From Ardenticatenaceae bacterium (GTDB taxonomy: Bacteria > Chloroflexota > Anaerolineae > Promineifilales > Promineifilaceae), in the NCBI GenBank assembly GCA_020634495.1, contig JACKBR010000007.1, positions 62,001 through 126,000 on the forward strand: DNA of 64,000 bases. The letters are read 5' to 3'. Each line of letters opens with the position of its first letter. Positions within the stretch are counted from its first letter, which is position 1. The notes under the pieces are model-generated. The model saw only the letters and a list, made by a program, of their open reading frames with translations, did no database searches and was not told the origin of the DNA. This document shows, piece by piece, positions 50,996-58,642 of the stretch. A program made the translations under genes and the position numbers.

Positions 50996-51766
50996 ATGGT
51001 TTGGCTGCGTCGGCAGCCCGCTTCTGTGACGGCTGCGGCTTCCTTTGCCTTGCTGTTGCTGCTGTGGCAGACGGTGGTTTGGCTGGGGGCTTACGATAAA
51101 TTTATTTTGCCTGGCCCGATGGATGTGGTGCGGCAGCTGGGTGTGGTGTTGGCAGACGGCCGTTTGCTGCGCCACAGCCTCATCACCATCAGCGAACTTG
51201 TTCCTGGCCTGCTCATTGGCTCGCTCATTGCCCTGCCGTTGGGTTATTTGCTGGCCAAATCAGCCCTGGCAGAACGGCTCATTTCACCTTACCTCATTGC
51301 CTCCCAGGCAATCCCGGTTATTGCCATTGCCCCACTGCTTACCATCTGGATTCGCTCTACTTTTTGGGCGCGGGTGTTGGTTGCTGTCCTGGTTGTCTTC
51401 TTTCCCGTGCTTATCAACATTATTGCTGGCTTGCGCTCCGTACCGCGTGAGCTGTATGAACTCATGGCCTCATTGCAGGCCACACGCTGGCAAATATTTC
51501 GTAAGCTAGAGGTGCCTGCGGCGCTGCCGATTATGTTGGCTGGGCTAAAGTTGGGGGCTACGCTTAGCGTCATTGGGGCGCTGGTGGGGGAGTTTGTTCA
51601 GCCCAAGACAGAAGGATTGGGCTATTTGCTCATTACTGCTCGCTACCAGTTCAAAACAGATTTGGTTTTTGTGGTGCTGTTTACGTTGGCCGCCATTGCT
51701 TTGAGTTTGTACGGTCTGGTGAGCCTGGCAGAAAAACGGCTGCTGCGCTGGCAAATTAATCAATAG
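50996..51766 (+). CDS. ribX: ABC transporter permease, RibX-type (riboflavin)
   Basis: A 256-residue inner-membrane permease of the NitT/TauT/SsuC-like class. About six hydrophobic helices are visible (SFALLLLLWQTVVWLG, LVPGLLIGSLIALPLGYLLA, PVIAIAPLLTIWI, VLVAVLVVFFPVLINIIAGL, LGATLSVIGALVGEF, VLFTLAAIALSLYGL). The EAA-like coupling segment is around ATRWQIFRKLEVPAALPIM. Family homology alone would not give the substrate; the FMN riboswitch directly upstream points to riboflavin, as in RibXY of Chloroflexi. It is followed by the binding protein (6-bp gap) and then the ATPase. Confidence 0.85.
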   Translation: MVWLRRQPASVTAAASFALLLLLWQTVVWLGAYDKFILPGPMDVVRQLGVVLADGRLLRHSLITISELVPGLLIGSLIALPLGYLLAKSALAERLISPYLIASQAIPVIAIAPLLTIWIRSTFWARVLVAVLVVFFPVLINIIAGLRSVPRELYELMASLQATRWQIFRKLEVPAALPIMLAGLKLGATLSVIGALVGEFVQPKTEGLGYLLITARYQFKTDLVFVVLFTLAAIALSLYGLVSLAEKRLLRWQINQ

Positions 51767-51772
51767 GGGAAA

Positions 51773-52768
51773 ATGATGATCAATAAAAAACTTCGCATAT
51801 TCATTTACGTGTGGTTAATCACGCTGCTTTTGGCTGGCTGCGCTTCTGCGGCCGAGCCGCAGGCTGAGGCTGAACAGATGGCGATTCGCTTGCCGATGGG
51901 CTACGTGGCCGATCCCCAGTTTGCCCCGTTTTATGTGGCGCAGGAAAAGGGGTATTTTGCCGACGCCGGGTTTGCGGTGGAATTTGATTACAGTTTTGAG
52001 ACGGATGGCGTTTCTTTGGTGGGGGCCAATGAGCTGCCCTTTGCCATTGTGAGCGGGGAGCAGGTGCTGCTGGCGCGGGCGCAGGATGTGCCGGTGGTTT
52101 ACGTGATGGAATGGTTCCAAAAGTTTCCCATTGCCGTGGTAAGTTTGGCTGAAGCCAATATCGTAACCCCGGCGGATTTGCACGGCCGTTCCCTTGGGCT
52201 GCCTGGCTTTTTTGGGGCCAGTTATGTGGGCTATCTTGGCTTGCTTTCGGCCAATGGCATACAGCCCGAAGAAGTTGCGGCCAACGATATTGGTTTTAAT
52301 CAAATTGAATCCCTGCTGAGTGGCCAATCTGAGGCGGTGGTGGGTTACGCTAACAATGAGCCGGTGCAGCTGGCCGGGCAGGGTGAAGCGGTAAACGTGT
52401 TGCAGGTGTCGGACTACATCGACATGGTGGCCAATGGCCTTATCACCAACGAGACCACCATTGCCGAAAATCCTGAGATGGTGACGCGCTTTGTGGGCGC
52501 GGCGCTGCGCGGCCTGGCCGATACGCTGGCAGACCCGGATGGCGCGTTTGAGATCAGTAAAAAGTATGTAGAAGAGCTGGAAGACGGCCGTAAACCCGTC
52601 CTGGAAGCGTCGTTGCCTTTGTGGCAGGCGGATACCCTGGGACTGTCTGATCTGGCCTCGTGGCAAAACACGCAGCAGGTGCTGCTGGATGCTGGTTTGC
52701 TGGATGCACCGTTGGCGGATTTAACGGCCGTTTTCAGCAACCAGTTTGTCCAGGCGAATGAAGAGTAA
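51773..52768 (+). CDS. ribY: Riboflavin-binding lipoprotein, RibY/NMT1-like
   Basis: A 331-residue substrate-binding protein. The signal is a lipoprotein type: basic N-terminus, hydrophobic LITLLLAGCASA with the lipobox L-A-G-C (Cys near residue 22). The mature part follows the NMT1/THI5-like (SsuA/ThiY) fold: IRLPMGYVADPQFAPFYVAQ, EKGYFADAGFAVEFDYSF, LPFAIVSGEQVLLARAQD, SLGLPGFFGASYVGYLGLL. Riboflavin specificity is inferred from operon control by the FMN riboswitch and from the RibXY arrangement. The start is ATG 51773 or 51776 after GGGGAAA. Confidence 0.85.
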   Translation: MMINKKLRIFIYVWLITLLLAGCASAAEPQAEAEQMAIRLPMGYVADPQFAPFYVAQEKGYFADAGFAVEFDYSFETDGVSLVGANELPFAIVSGEQVLLARAQDVPVVYVMEWFQKFPIAVVSLAEANIVTPADLHGRSLGLPGFFGASYVGYLGLLSANGIQPEEVAANDIGFNQIESLLSGQSEAVVGYANNEPVQLAGQGEAVNVLQVSDYIDMVANGLITNETTIAENPEMVTRFVGAALRGLADTLADPDGAFEISKKYVEELEDGRKPVLEASLPLWQADTLGLSDLASWQNTQQVLLDAGLLDAPLADLTAVFSNQFVQANEE

Positions 52769-52772
52769 CAAT

Positions 52773-52830
52773 GTAATTGGGTAATGATTTAGATCATTTA
52801 ATTACCCGGTTACCCAGTTACTCAATTACC
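52773..52830. repeat. AATTGGGTAA / TTACCCAGTTACTC intergenic repeat
   Basis: GTAATTGGGTAA at the left and repeated ATTACCC, TTACCCAG and CAATTAC at the right make an imperfect inverted repeat directly in front of the ATPase start, leaving that gene without a normal Shine-Dalgarno. It is similar in wording to 12087-12124. Confidence 0.55.
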
Positions 52831-53613
52831 ATGTCATCAAACAGGCAATCTCCCGCCTTCCTCACCGTGCAGAACGTCAGCCACGTTTTTGGCGATAAGC
52901 AAAAAGTGCTGGCAAACCTATCATTTTCCCTGCCTGCGGGCGGCTTTACGGCGCTGGTGGGGCCATCGGGGGTGGGCAAATCGACCCTGGTGCGTTTGTT
53001 GGCGGGCTTGTTACGGCCGTCTTCCGGCCAGATTCAGTACGCCAACCAGGCGCAGAACCAAACGCCCTCCATCGGGCTGATGTTCCAAAAAGACAACCTC
53101 ATGCCCTGGCGCACCGCCTACGAGAATGTGCGCCTGCCGCTGGAAATTCAGGGCGTGTCGTTGGCCGAGGCGGATACGGCCGTAACAGACATGTTGAACC
53201 TGGTAGGTCTGGCCGGGTATGAGAACAGCTATCCGGCCCAGCTTTCTGGGGGCATGGCCCAGCGGGTGGCTCTGGCGCGGGCGCTGGTGCATCGTCCCTT
53301 GCTGCTGCTGTTGGACGAGCCGTTTGGGGCGTTGGATGCCCTGACGCGGGAGCGCATGGGCCAGGAGCTGCTGCGCATTTGGGCGGCGCTGCCAGTGACG
53401 GTATTCATGGTGACCCACAGCATTCAAGAAGCCGTACTGCTAGCAGATGACGTGGTGGTGATGGGTGGTCAGCCCGCCACGATTACCGAGCGCATTCAGA
53501 TTGGCCTGCCCAGGCCGCGCTCCATCGAGATGCAAGGGTCAGCTCAGTTTCAAAAATGTTCGGGGGCGGTGCGGCAAGCAATTGAGAAGATTCAAAATGG
53601 GGGGGTGCCATAA
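52831..53613 (+). CDS. ABC transporter ATPase of the riboflavin uptake operon
   Basis: A 260-residue ATP-binding subunit of the SsuB/TauB type. Walker A GPSGVGKST, Q-loop MFQKDNLMPW, signature LSGGMAQRVALARAL, Walker B LLLLDEPFGALDA, and the switch His in FMVTHSIQEA are all intact. Length is normal. It is placed third after ribX and ribY, so it completes the importer, although RibXY loci elsewhere may lack an adjacent ATPase. ATG 52831 directly follows an inverted repeat and has no clear ribosome site, which suggests translation coupling or initiation aided by RNA folding. Confidence 0.9.
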   Translation: MSSNRQSPAFLTVQNVSHVFGDKQKVLANLSFSLPAGGFTALVGPSGVGKSTLVRLLAGLLRPSSGQIQYANQAQNQTPSIGLMFQKDNLMPWRTAYENVRLPLEIQGVSLAEADTAVTDMLNLVGLAGYENSYPAQLSGGMAQRVALARALVHRPLLLLLDEPFGALDALTRERMGQELLRIWAALPVTVFMVTHSIQEAVLLADDVVVMGGQPATITERIQIGLPRPRSIEMQGSAQFQKCSGAVRQAIEKIQNGGVP

Positions 53614-53669
53614 AACCTCCCGGAGGTTTTTGCTTAAAGCATCTTTATAAGCGGAGCCTCCGGGAGGTT
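53613..53669. repeat. CCTCCCGGAGG inverted repeat after the ATPase gene
   Basis: AACCTCCCGGAGGTTTTTGC and GCGGAGCCTCCGGGAGGTT mirror one another with a 13-nt middle. The left half is followed by T5 and could end transcription. It differs from the CCCTAAGGG and CCACAGAG families. Confidence 0.65.
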
Positions 53670-53682
53670 GAATATTTAATAG

Positions 53683-54666
53683 CTACTCGTTGGAAACGGC
53701 CGTTTCCGTTTGTACTGGGGTGCGCCGACGCTGCCAGCGTCGCCAGATGAAGCGGCCCACCAGCCACAGCGGAATCCCAACGATGAGCAGCAAAGGCAGC
53801 AGGTAAATGGCGAACCAAATGCCAAACTCAGCCACATCTTGCAGCGCTTCCACCAAAGAATCCACGGCATTGCGGAAGACAACCGCTGGCCGCCAATTGC
53901 TTGGCTCGATGGGCTGGGCCACAATGTCTGGCGTCAGGTCTACGGTGATGGTGGAGAAGGAGGCGGATTGGCTCAGGTATTGCAAGCGCCCTTTCATCGC
54001 CTCAATGTCGCTTTCCAAACGGCTCAGTTCTTGATTAACCGCCAGCGCTTCTTCTACATTTCTGGCATCTTCCAGAAAGGCACGGACTCGTTCGGCCGTA
54101 GCTTCCAAATTTTCCAATCGGGCAGAAACATCCACAAACTCTTCGGTTACGTCCTGGCCGGAGGTACTTTCATTGCGAACCTCAACAGCTAGACCGCGCA
54201 GCGCTTCCAGGGCGCTGTTAAACCCAGAGGAGGGCACCCGAATGGTGATATTGCCCGTTTTGGCATTTTCGTTGTACTGGAAGACGGAGCTGTTCACGAC
54301 CCAGCCGCCGTTTTCCTCAGCCATTTTGCTGATGGTGGCCATTGCTTCTTCCGTGTTGGCCACAACCAAACTCATGTTGGCCGTGCGAATGATGAGCCGC
54401 TCCTGGAAAGGTTGAACGGCGGAACTCTGGTTGCTGGTGGTGCTGACGCCAAAGCTGCCATCAGCTTCGCCGGCTACCATTTCAGCATCCATAGCTTCTT
54501 CCACGGCAAAGTCGCCAAAATCGGCCGTGTCGCGGGCGGTAGCATTTTGAACAGAAGGCGCGGAAGCCGGTTCAGAAATGATTGCTTCACCTAAAGAAGG
54601 CTGACAGGCAGCCAAAAGAAGAAAGAAGAAAGTTGCTGCAATAACTAACAATTTGTTGCGGGTCAT
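53683..54666 (-). CDS. DUF4349 lipoprotein with C-terminal membrane helix
   Basis: A 327-residue protein. It starts with a lipoprotein signal (NKLLVIAATFFFLLLAACQP, lipobox L-A-A-C near residue 20). Low-complexity acidic sequence follows, then the DUF4349 domain: IIRTANMSLVVANTEEAMAT, NGGWVVNSSVFQY, ITIRVPSSGFNSALEALRGL, DVSARLENLEATAERV (coiled coil), LQYLSQSASFSTITVDL. A transmembrane helix (about 285-307, FGIWFAIYLLPLLLIVGIPL) and an Arg-rich tail end it. DUF4349 proteins are putative envelope proteins of unknown role. The ATG at 54666 was chosen because AGGAGAG lies 9 nt upstream; a longer in-frame start has no signal peptide. Confidence 0.9.
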   Translation of the reverse strand: MTRNKLLVIAATFFFLLLAACQPSLGEAIISEPASAPSVQNATARDTADFGDFAVEEAMDAEMVAGEADGSFGVSTTSNQSSAVQPFQERLIIRTANMSLVVANTEEAMATISKMAEENGGWVVNSSVFQYNENAKTGNITIRVPSSGFNSALEALRGLAVEVRNESTSGQDVTEEFVDVSARLENLEATAERVRAFLEDARNVEEALAVNQELSRLESDIEAMKGRLQYLSQSASFSTITVDLTPDIVAQPIEPSNWRPAVVFRNAVDSLVEALQDVAEFGIWFAIYLLPLLLIVGIPLWLVGRFIWRRWQRRRTPVQTETAVSNE

Positions 54667-54754
54667 GATTATGCTCTCCTGAATAAATAAACAATTTGTG
54701 CTTCTAGAGAGTAAAACGCAGGAGCATTGTGAAAAGTTCCCCACGCCGCAGAGT

Positions 54755-54812
54755 AGACCCTAAGGGTTTGGTCTCGAATAGAAAAATTGATAAAGAGCAA
54801 ACCCTTAGGGTC
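54755..54812. repeat. CCCTAAGGGTTTG inverted repeat, second copy
   Basis: AGACCCTAAGGGTTTGGTCT and GAGCAAACCCTTAGGGTCT mirror one another. It is the same family as 39725-39783. It lies between the starts and ends of two minus-strand genes. Confidence 0.75.
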
Positions 54813-54835
54813 TGCGCGTCTGAAAGGGATTGAAT

Positions 54836-55582
54836 TTAGATGCCGTAGGCCAGGCGGTTTACCAGCCGCTTGGGCATACCAAATTTTTCCATACGTTCTT
54901 GCACTTCATGGATGGCGTAGGGAACGCGCTGGTAAGACCAGGTCATGGCTTCGGTGTCTAGCAGGGCATAGGCGGCACGCGGGTCGGAGTCTCGTGGTTG
55001 TCCCACGCTGCCGGGGTTGATGATGAGGCGCTCTGGCCCTAGATAGAGGGCATTGCTTCGCCCACGGCCGTAACTGGGTGGAAGCACGTTTACTTTGCGG
55101 AAACCGTTTAGCCGTTCTTCAAAGATGACCGGCACGTGCGTGTGCCCTACCAGGCAAAATTCCGTTTCAAACCAGTTAAAGTTTTCTGAGGCTGTGAGGG
55201 GGTCTAAAATATATTCCCAAACGGGATGACGGGGACTGGCATGGGCCAGTGTAAAATCCCCTTCAATCTGCTTGGAAGGGAGACATTCAAGGTAGCTGCG
55301 TGTCTCGGCGCTTATGGTTTCTTGTGTCCAGTTGATGGCGAATTTTGCTTCACGGTTAAATGATTTAATGTCCAGATTGCCTAAAACAGCCTGGTCGTGG
55401 TTGCCAGAAAGGGCAATGTGGTTGTATTTTTGTAATTCCTGTACACATTCATTGGGGTCTGGCCCATAACCAACCAGATCGCCCAGGAACCAAATAATAT
55501 CCCATTTGTCTTGGGTGTGTTCTAATACCGCCTTAAAAGCAGTGAGGTTGGCATGTATGTCTGATATTATGAGGATTCGCAT
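54836..55582 (-). CDS. Calcineurin-like metallophosphoesterase (YfcE/MJ0936-like)
   Basis: A 248-residue enzyme with the dinuclear-metal motifs D-x-H (ISDIHAN, residues 7-12), GDLVGYGPDP, GNHDQAV, and GHTHVPV, plus LAHASPRHPVW. These match the MJ0936/YfcE class of phosphodiesterases. The length with its C-terminal extension (INPGSVGQPRDSDPRAAYAL) is typical of bacterial stand-alone members. The physiological substrate is unknown; cyclic nucleotides or phosphodiesters are usual in vitro. The ATG at 55582 was chosen because it lies directly before the first strand MRILIISDIH. It is divergent from tsaE. Confidence 0.92.
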   Translation of the reverse strand: MRILIISDIHANLTAFKAVLEHTQDKWDIIWFLGDLVGYGPDPNECVQELQKYNHIALSGNHDQAVLGNLDIKSFNREAKFAINWTQETISAETRSYLECLPSKQIEGDFTLAHASPRHPVWEYILDPLTASENFNWFETEFCLVGHTHVPVIFEERLNGFRKVNVLPPSYGRGRSNALYLGPERLIINPGSVGQPRDSDPRAAYALLDTEAMTWSYQRVPYAIHEVQERMEKFGMPKRLVNRLAYGI

Positions 55583-55695
55583 GAATTGTTAGCTCAGTCA
55601 GTATTTTTGCCTCATTTGAGGCACTGGTTATGATACCATGATCGAGGGTAGAGGGTATAATAAATCAGCCGTGAATTTAAGCGGCAGGTGACTAA

Positions 55696-56196
55696 ATGGC
55701 TATTTTGGATCGCTGGACGATTGATTTTGTAAGCAGCAGTGTGGAGCAAACGATTCGGCTGGGTGTGCGGCTGGGCGAATTGTTGCAGGTGCATGATTTG
55801 GTTTGCTTGTCTGGTGAGTTGGGCGCAGGCAAAACAGCCCTGGCCCAGGGAATTGGCCGGGGGTGGGGCACGGGGTTGCGGGTGACCAGCCCTACATTTA
55901 CTTTGGTGAACGAATATCCTCGGCTGGCGGACGGCCGTATCCTATACCACATTGATTGTTACCGCCTGGAAGAAACGGCCGATCAGCTAACGGTGGGCCT
56001 GGAAGATATTTTGTACGACGCCGGGACGGTGATGGTGGAATGGCCGGAGCGTATTGAAAACATGCTGCCAGAAGACCGGCTGTGGATTGGGCTCAGCTAC
56101 GTCAGCGAGACGCGACGCAAGCTGCGCATTACGGCAAGCGGCGAACGCTCTGCCGAACTGCTGGAAGATTTTAAGAAGAGCGCTTTTGGAGTTTAG
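55696..56196 (+). CDS. tsaE: tRNA t6A-synthesis ATPase TsaE
   Basis: A 166-residue P-loop ATPase that cycles the TsaB/TsaD complex in making threonylcarbamoyladenosine at position 37 of ANN-decoding tRNAs. Walker A SGELGAGKTALAQG, VTSPTFTLVNEY and LYHIDCYRLE are diagnostic; VEWPERI is the usual end block. It is slightly longer than the norm by its C-terminal tail. tsaB starts 3 bp after its stop, and rimI follows, a common bacterial order. A TATAAT at 55656-55661 may be the -10, without a clear -35. Confidence 0.96.
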   Translation: MAILDRWTIDFVSSSVEQTIRLGVRLGELLQVHDLVCLSGELGAGKTALAQGIGRGWGTGLRVTSPTFTLVNEYPRLADGRILYHIDCYRLEETADQLTVGLEDILYDAGTVMVEWPERIENMLPEDRLWIGLSYVSETRRKLRITASGERSAELLEDFKKSAFGV

Positions 56197-56199
56197 GTA

Positions 56200-56865
56200 A
56201 TGATTTTAGCAATTGATACCGCTACCCGTTGGTTGGGCCTGGCGCTGCATGATGGAACGGCCGTTGTGGCCGAATTGGGCTGGCGCTGCCTGAATAATCA
56301 CACCATTGAGCTTACGCCAAATTTGCAAAAAATGATGCAGCGGGCCAACGTTTCTGCAGCGGATTTGACGGGCATTGCCGTGGCGGTGGGGCCAGGTTCC
56401 TACACCGGCTTGCGGGTGGGGCTGGCAATGGCTAAAGGGTTGGCGTTGGCCAACCAGACGCCACTTTTGGGCATTGGCACGCTGGACATTGTGGCGGCGG
56501 CGTTTGGTCCATTCCCTGGGCAGCTCTGGCTGGTGGCCGAGGCGGGGCGTACCCGTATTTGTACAGCGCCGTATGAGTGGGAAAACGGCCGTGGCTGGCA
56601 AACTCAGGAAACGCCCACCATTGAAAGCTGGGATGAGCTTTTGCCCAAATTGGAAGGTCGGGTGACCTTTGCTGGTGAAATTTCGGCACAGGCCGCCAAG
56701 AAAATCAAGACGGTGAACAAGGCGTTCCAGATTGCGCCTGCGGCCGTTTCTGTGCGGCGGGCGGGTTATTTGGCAGAGCTGGGTTGGCGGCGCTTGCGAG
56801 CCGATGACCTGGATGATGCCCAAACGTTGGCACCGATTTACCTGCGAGACCCGGCTGGCAACTAG
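56200..56865 (+). CDS. tsaB: tRNA t6A-synthesis protein TsaB
   Basis: A 221-residue ASKHA-fold scaffold partner of TsaD. ILAIDTATRWLGLAL and VAVGPGSYTGLRVGLAMAKG are the conserved blocks, followed by LLGIGTLDIVAAAF. It lacks the metal site of TsaD, as expected. It starts 3 bp after tsaE and is followed after 16 bp by rimI; all three probably share an mRNA. TsaD itself is not in the window. Confidence 0.95.
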   Translation: MILAIDTATRWLGLALHDGTAVVAELGWRCLNNHTIELTPNLQKMMQRANVSAADLTGIAVAVGPGSYTGLRVGLAMAKGLALANQTPLLGIGTLDIVAAAFGPFPGQLWLVAEAGRTRICTAPYEWENGRGWQTQETPTIESWDELLPKLEGRVTFAGEISAQAAKKIKTVNKAFQIAPAAVSVRRAGYLAELGWRRLRADDLDDAQTLAPIYLRDPAGN

Positions 56866-56881
56866 TGTTGTTTTACTCCCC

Positions 56882-57427
56882 ATGATGATTCCCCAAACAT
56901 TATTTTGGCTGCGCCCGATGACAATGGCAGACTTGCCTGGCGTGCGTGAGGTGGATCGGCTTTCTTTCCCTACGCCAGCGCGGGCAGGGTTGTTTGAGCA
57001 TGAGTTGGCGCAAAATGATATGGCGTATTATCAGGTATTGGGGCTGGGTGAAGACGGCCGTTCTGCACAAATCATTGGCTTTTCTGGCTTTTGGCTCATT
57101 GCCGATGAAATTCACATCAGCACCATTGCCAGCCATCCCCAATGGCGCGGGCGGGGCCTGGGAGAACTTCTGCTGCTCAATTTGCTGTTCCAAGCGTACA
57201 CCCTTCCCGCAAACATGGTGACACTAGAGGTGCGACGCAGCAACGCTGTCGCCCAGGCGCTCTACGAAAAGTACCAATTTAAGGAAGTGGGCATCCGGCC
57301 GCGCTATTACCGCGACACGGGGGAAGATGCCTTGCTCATGACAATGGCGGCGCTGAATGCCCGGTACCATCATTTCCTGGAAAACCAGCAAAATGTTTTG
57401 TACCAACGGCTGCAAAGTGAGGCTTAA
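56882..57427 (+). CDS. rimI: RimI-like N-acetyltransferase
   Basis: A 181-residue GNAT acetyltransferase. LFWLRPMTMADLPGVREVD opens the fold, ISTIASHPQWRGRGLGELLL holds the acetyl-CoA pyrophosphate loop (R-G-x-G-x-G-like), and TLEVRRSNAVAQALYEKYQF is the RimI-type block that precedes G-I-R-P-R-Y-Y. RimI acetylates the N-terminus of ribosomal protein S18 and possibly others. ATG 56882 was preferred because upstream in-frame codons overlap tsaB. It carries about 30 extra C-terminal residues beyond the usual end. Its place with tsaE-tsaB is conserved in many bacteria. Confidence 0.9.
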   Translation: MMIPQTLFWLRPMTMADLPGVREVDRLSFPTPARAGLFEHELAQNDMAYYQVLGLGEDGRSAQIIGFSGFWLIADEIHISTIASHPQWRGRGLGELLLLNLLFQAYTLPANMVTLEVRRSNAVAQALYEKYQFKEVGIRPRYYRDTGEDALLMTMAALNARYHHFLENQQNVLYQRLQSEA

Positions 57428-57529
57428 GTTTTTCTGCCTTGTATATGTTAGCGTAAGCAGGCTGCTTAATAAATTGAGATGAGCCAGGAATTAGCTCCCC
57501 TCTTTAACTTGAACAATTAGGAAGATGCT

Positions 57530-58549
57530 ATGAAATTATTTATTACGGGTGGTGCGGGCTTTATTGGCTGCAACAGCGCCGACTATTTTTTACGGCAAGG
57601 GCACGATGTGGTTGTGTTCGATAATTTGTCGCGCAAGGGAGGGCCAACGAACCTGGAATGGCTGCAAACCCGGCATAGTGAGCGGTTTCAGTTTGTGCCT
57701 GGCGATATTCGTAATTATGATTCGCTGGCCGCGGCAATTGGTGGGGCAGACGCGGTGCTGCATTTGGCCAGCCAGGTGGCGGTAACGACTTCGGTGCAAA
57801 ACCCGCGGGAAGATTTTGAAATCAATGCCTTGGGGACGTTTAATGTGCTGGAGGCGGTGCGGCATGTTTGCCCAGATGCGGCCGTTTTGTATGCGTCAAC
57901 CAATAAGGTGTACGGGGGTATGGAAGGGGCCAGGGTGGAACTGCGTAACGGCCGTTACCAATATGCCAATTTCCCAAATGGTATTCCTGAAACGTATCCG
58001 CTCGATTTTCATTCGCCATATGGCTGCTCCAAGGGGGCTGGCGACCAATACATGCTGGATTACGGCCGTATCTACGGCCTCAAAACAATGGTGTTTCGCC
58101 AATCGTGCATTTATGGGCAGCGTCAGTTTGGCATTGAAGACCAGGGCTGGGTGGCACATTTTGTCATTGCCACCGTCTTGAACCGTCCCATTACCATTTA
58201 TGGCGATGGCAAACAGGTGCGCGATTTGCTGCATGTGCAAGATTTAGTACATGCCTATGAGCTGGGCATCCAAAACATAGATGCCTTTGCTGGAGACGTG
58301 TTTAACGTTGGGGGTGGTGCGAACAATACTTTGTCCGTTTGGACAGAATTTGGCCCGCTCCTGGCGCAATTATCTGGCCAAGAGCCACCGGTTACGCGGG
58401 CCGACTGGCGACCCGGTGACCAGCGTGTTTTTATTGCTGATATTGGCAAAATTACCCGGCAGCTCGGCTGGCAGCCAACGATTACGCCTCAGCAAGGCAT
58501 CCAAGATTTATATGATTGGGTGTCGTCGAACCCAGGTCTTTTTCAATAA
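57530..58549 (+). CDS. NAD-dependent sugar-nucleotide epimerase (CDP-paratose 2-epimerase-like)
   Basis: A 339-residue extended short-chain dehydrogenase. MKLFITGGAGFIGCNSADYF is the NAD-binding G-x-x-G-x-x-G, followed by VFDNLSRKGGPTNLEWLQ, wording characteristic of CDP-paratose/tyvelose 2-epimerases. YASTNKVYGG replaces the common S-S-x-x-V-Y-G. Y-x-x-x-K is in HSPYGCSKGAGDQYM. GDGKQVRDLLHVQDLV and RPGDQRVFIADIGK complete the fold. The product would be a rare dideoxy sugar or a related surface sugar. It is not in a visible polysaccharide cluster. The ATG at 57530 follows a weak site (AGGAAG). Confidence 0.88.
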   Translation: MKLFITGGAGFIGCNSADYFLRQGHDVVVFDNLSRKGGPTNLEWLQTRHSERFQFVPGDIRNYDSLAAAIGGADAVLHLASQVAVTTSVQNPREDFEINALGTFNVLEAVRHVCPDAAVLYASTNKVYGGMEGARVELRNGRYQYANFPNGIPETYPLDFHSPYGCSKGAGDQYMLDYGRIYGLKTMVFRQSCIYGQRQFGIEDQGWVAHFVIATVLNRPITIYGDGKQVRDLLHVQDLVHAYELGIQNIDAFAGDVFNVGGGANNTLSVWTEFGPLLAQLSGQEPPVTRADWRPGDQRVFIADIGKITRQLGWQPTITPQQGIQDLYDWVSSNPGLFQ

Positions 58550-58642
58550 GCAAGCCATTGCCCGTGAAAAAGAAGGTAAATTTTTCCTGTTTACCCATAT
58601 TTCCCATATGAACCCAATCCTCAATAACCATATTATTATGGT

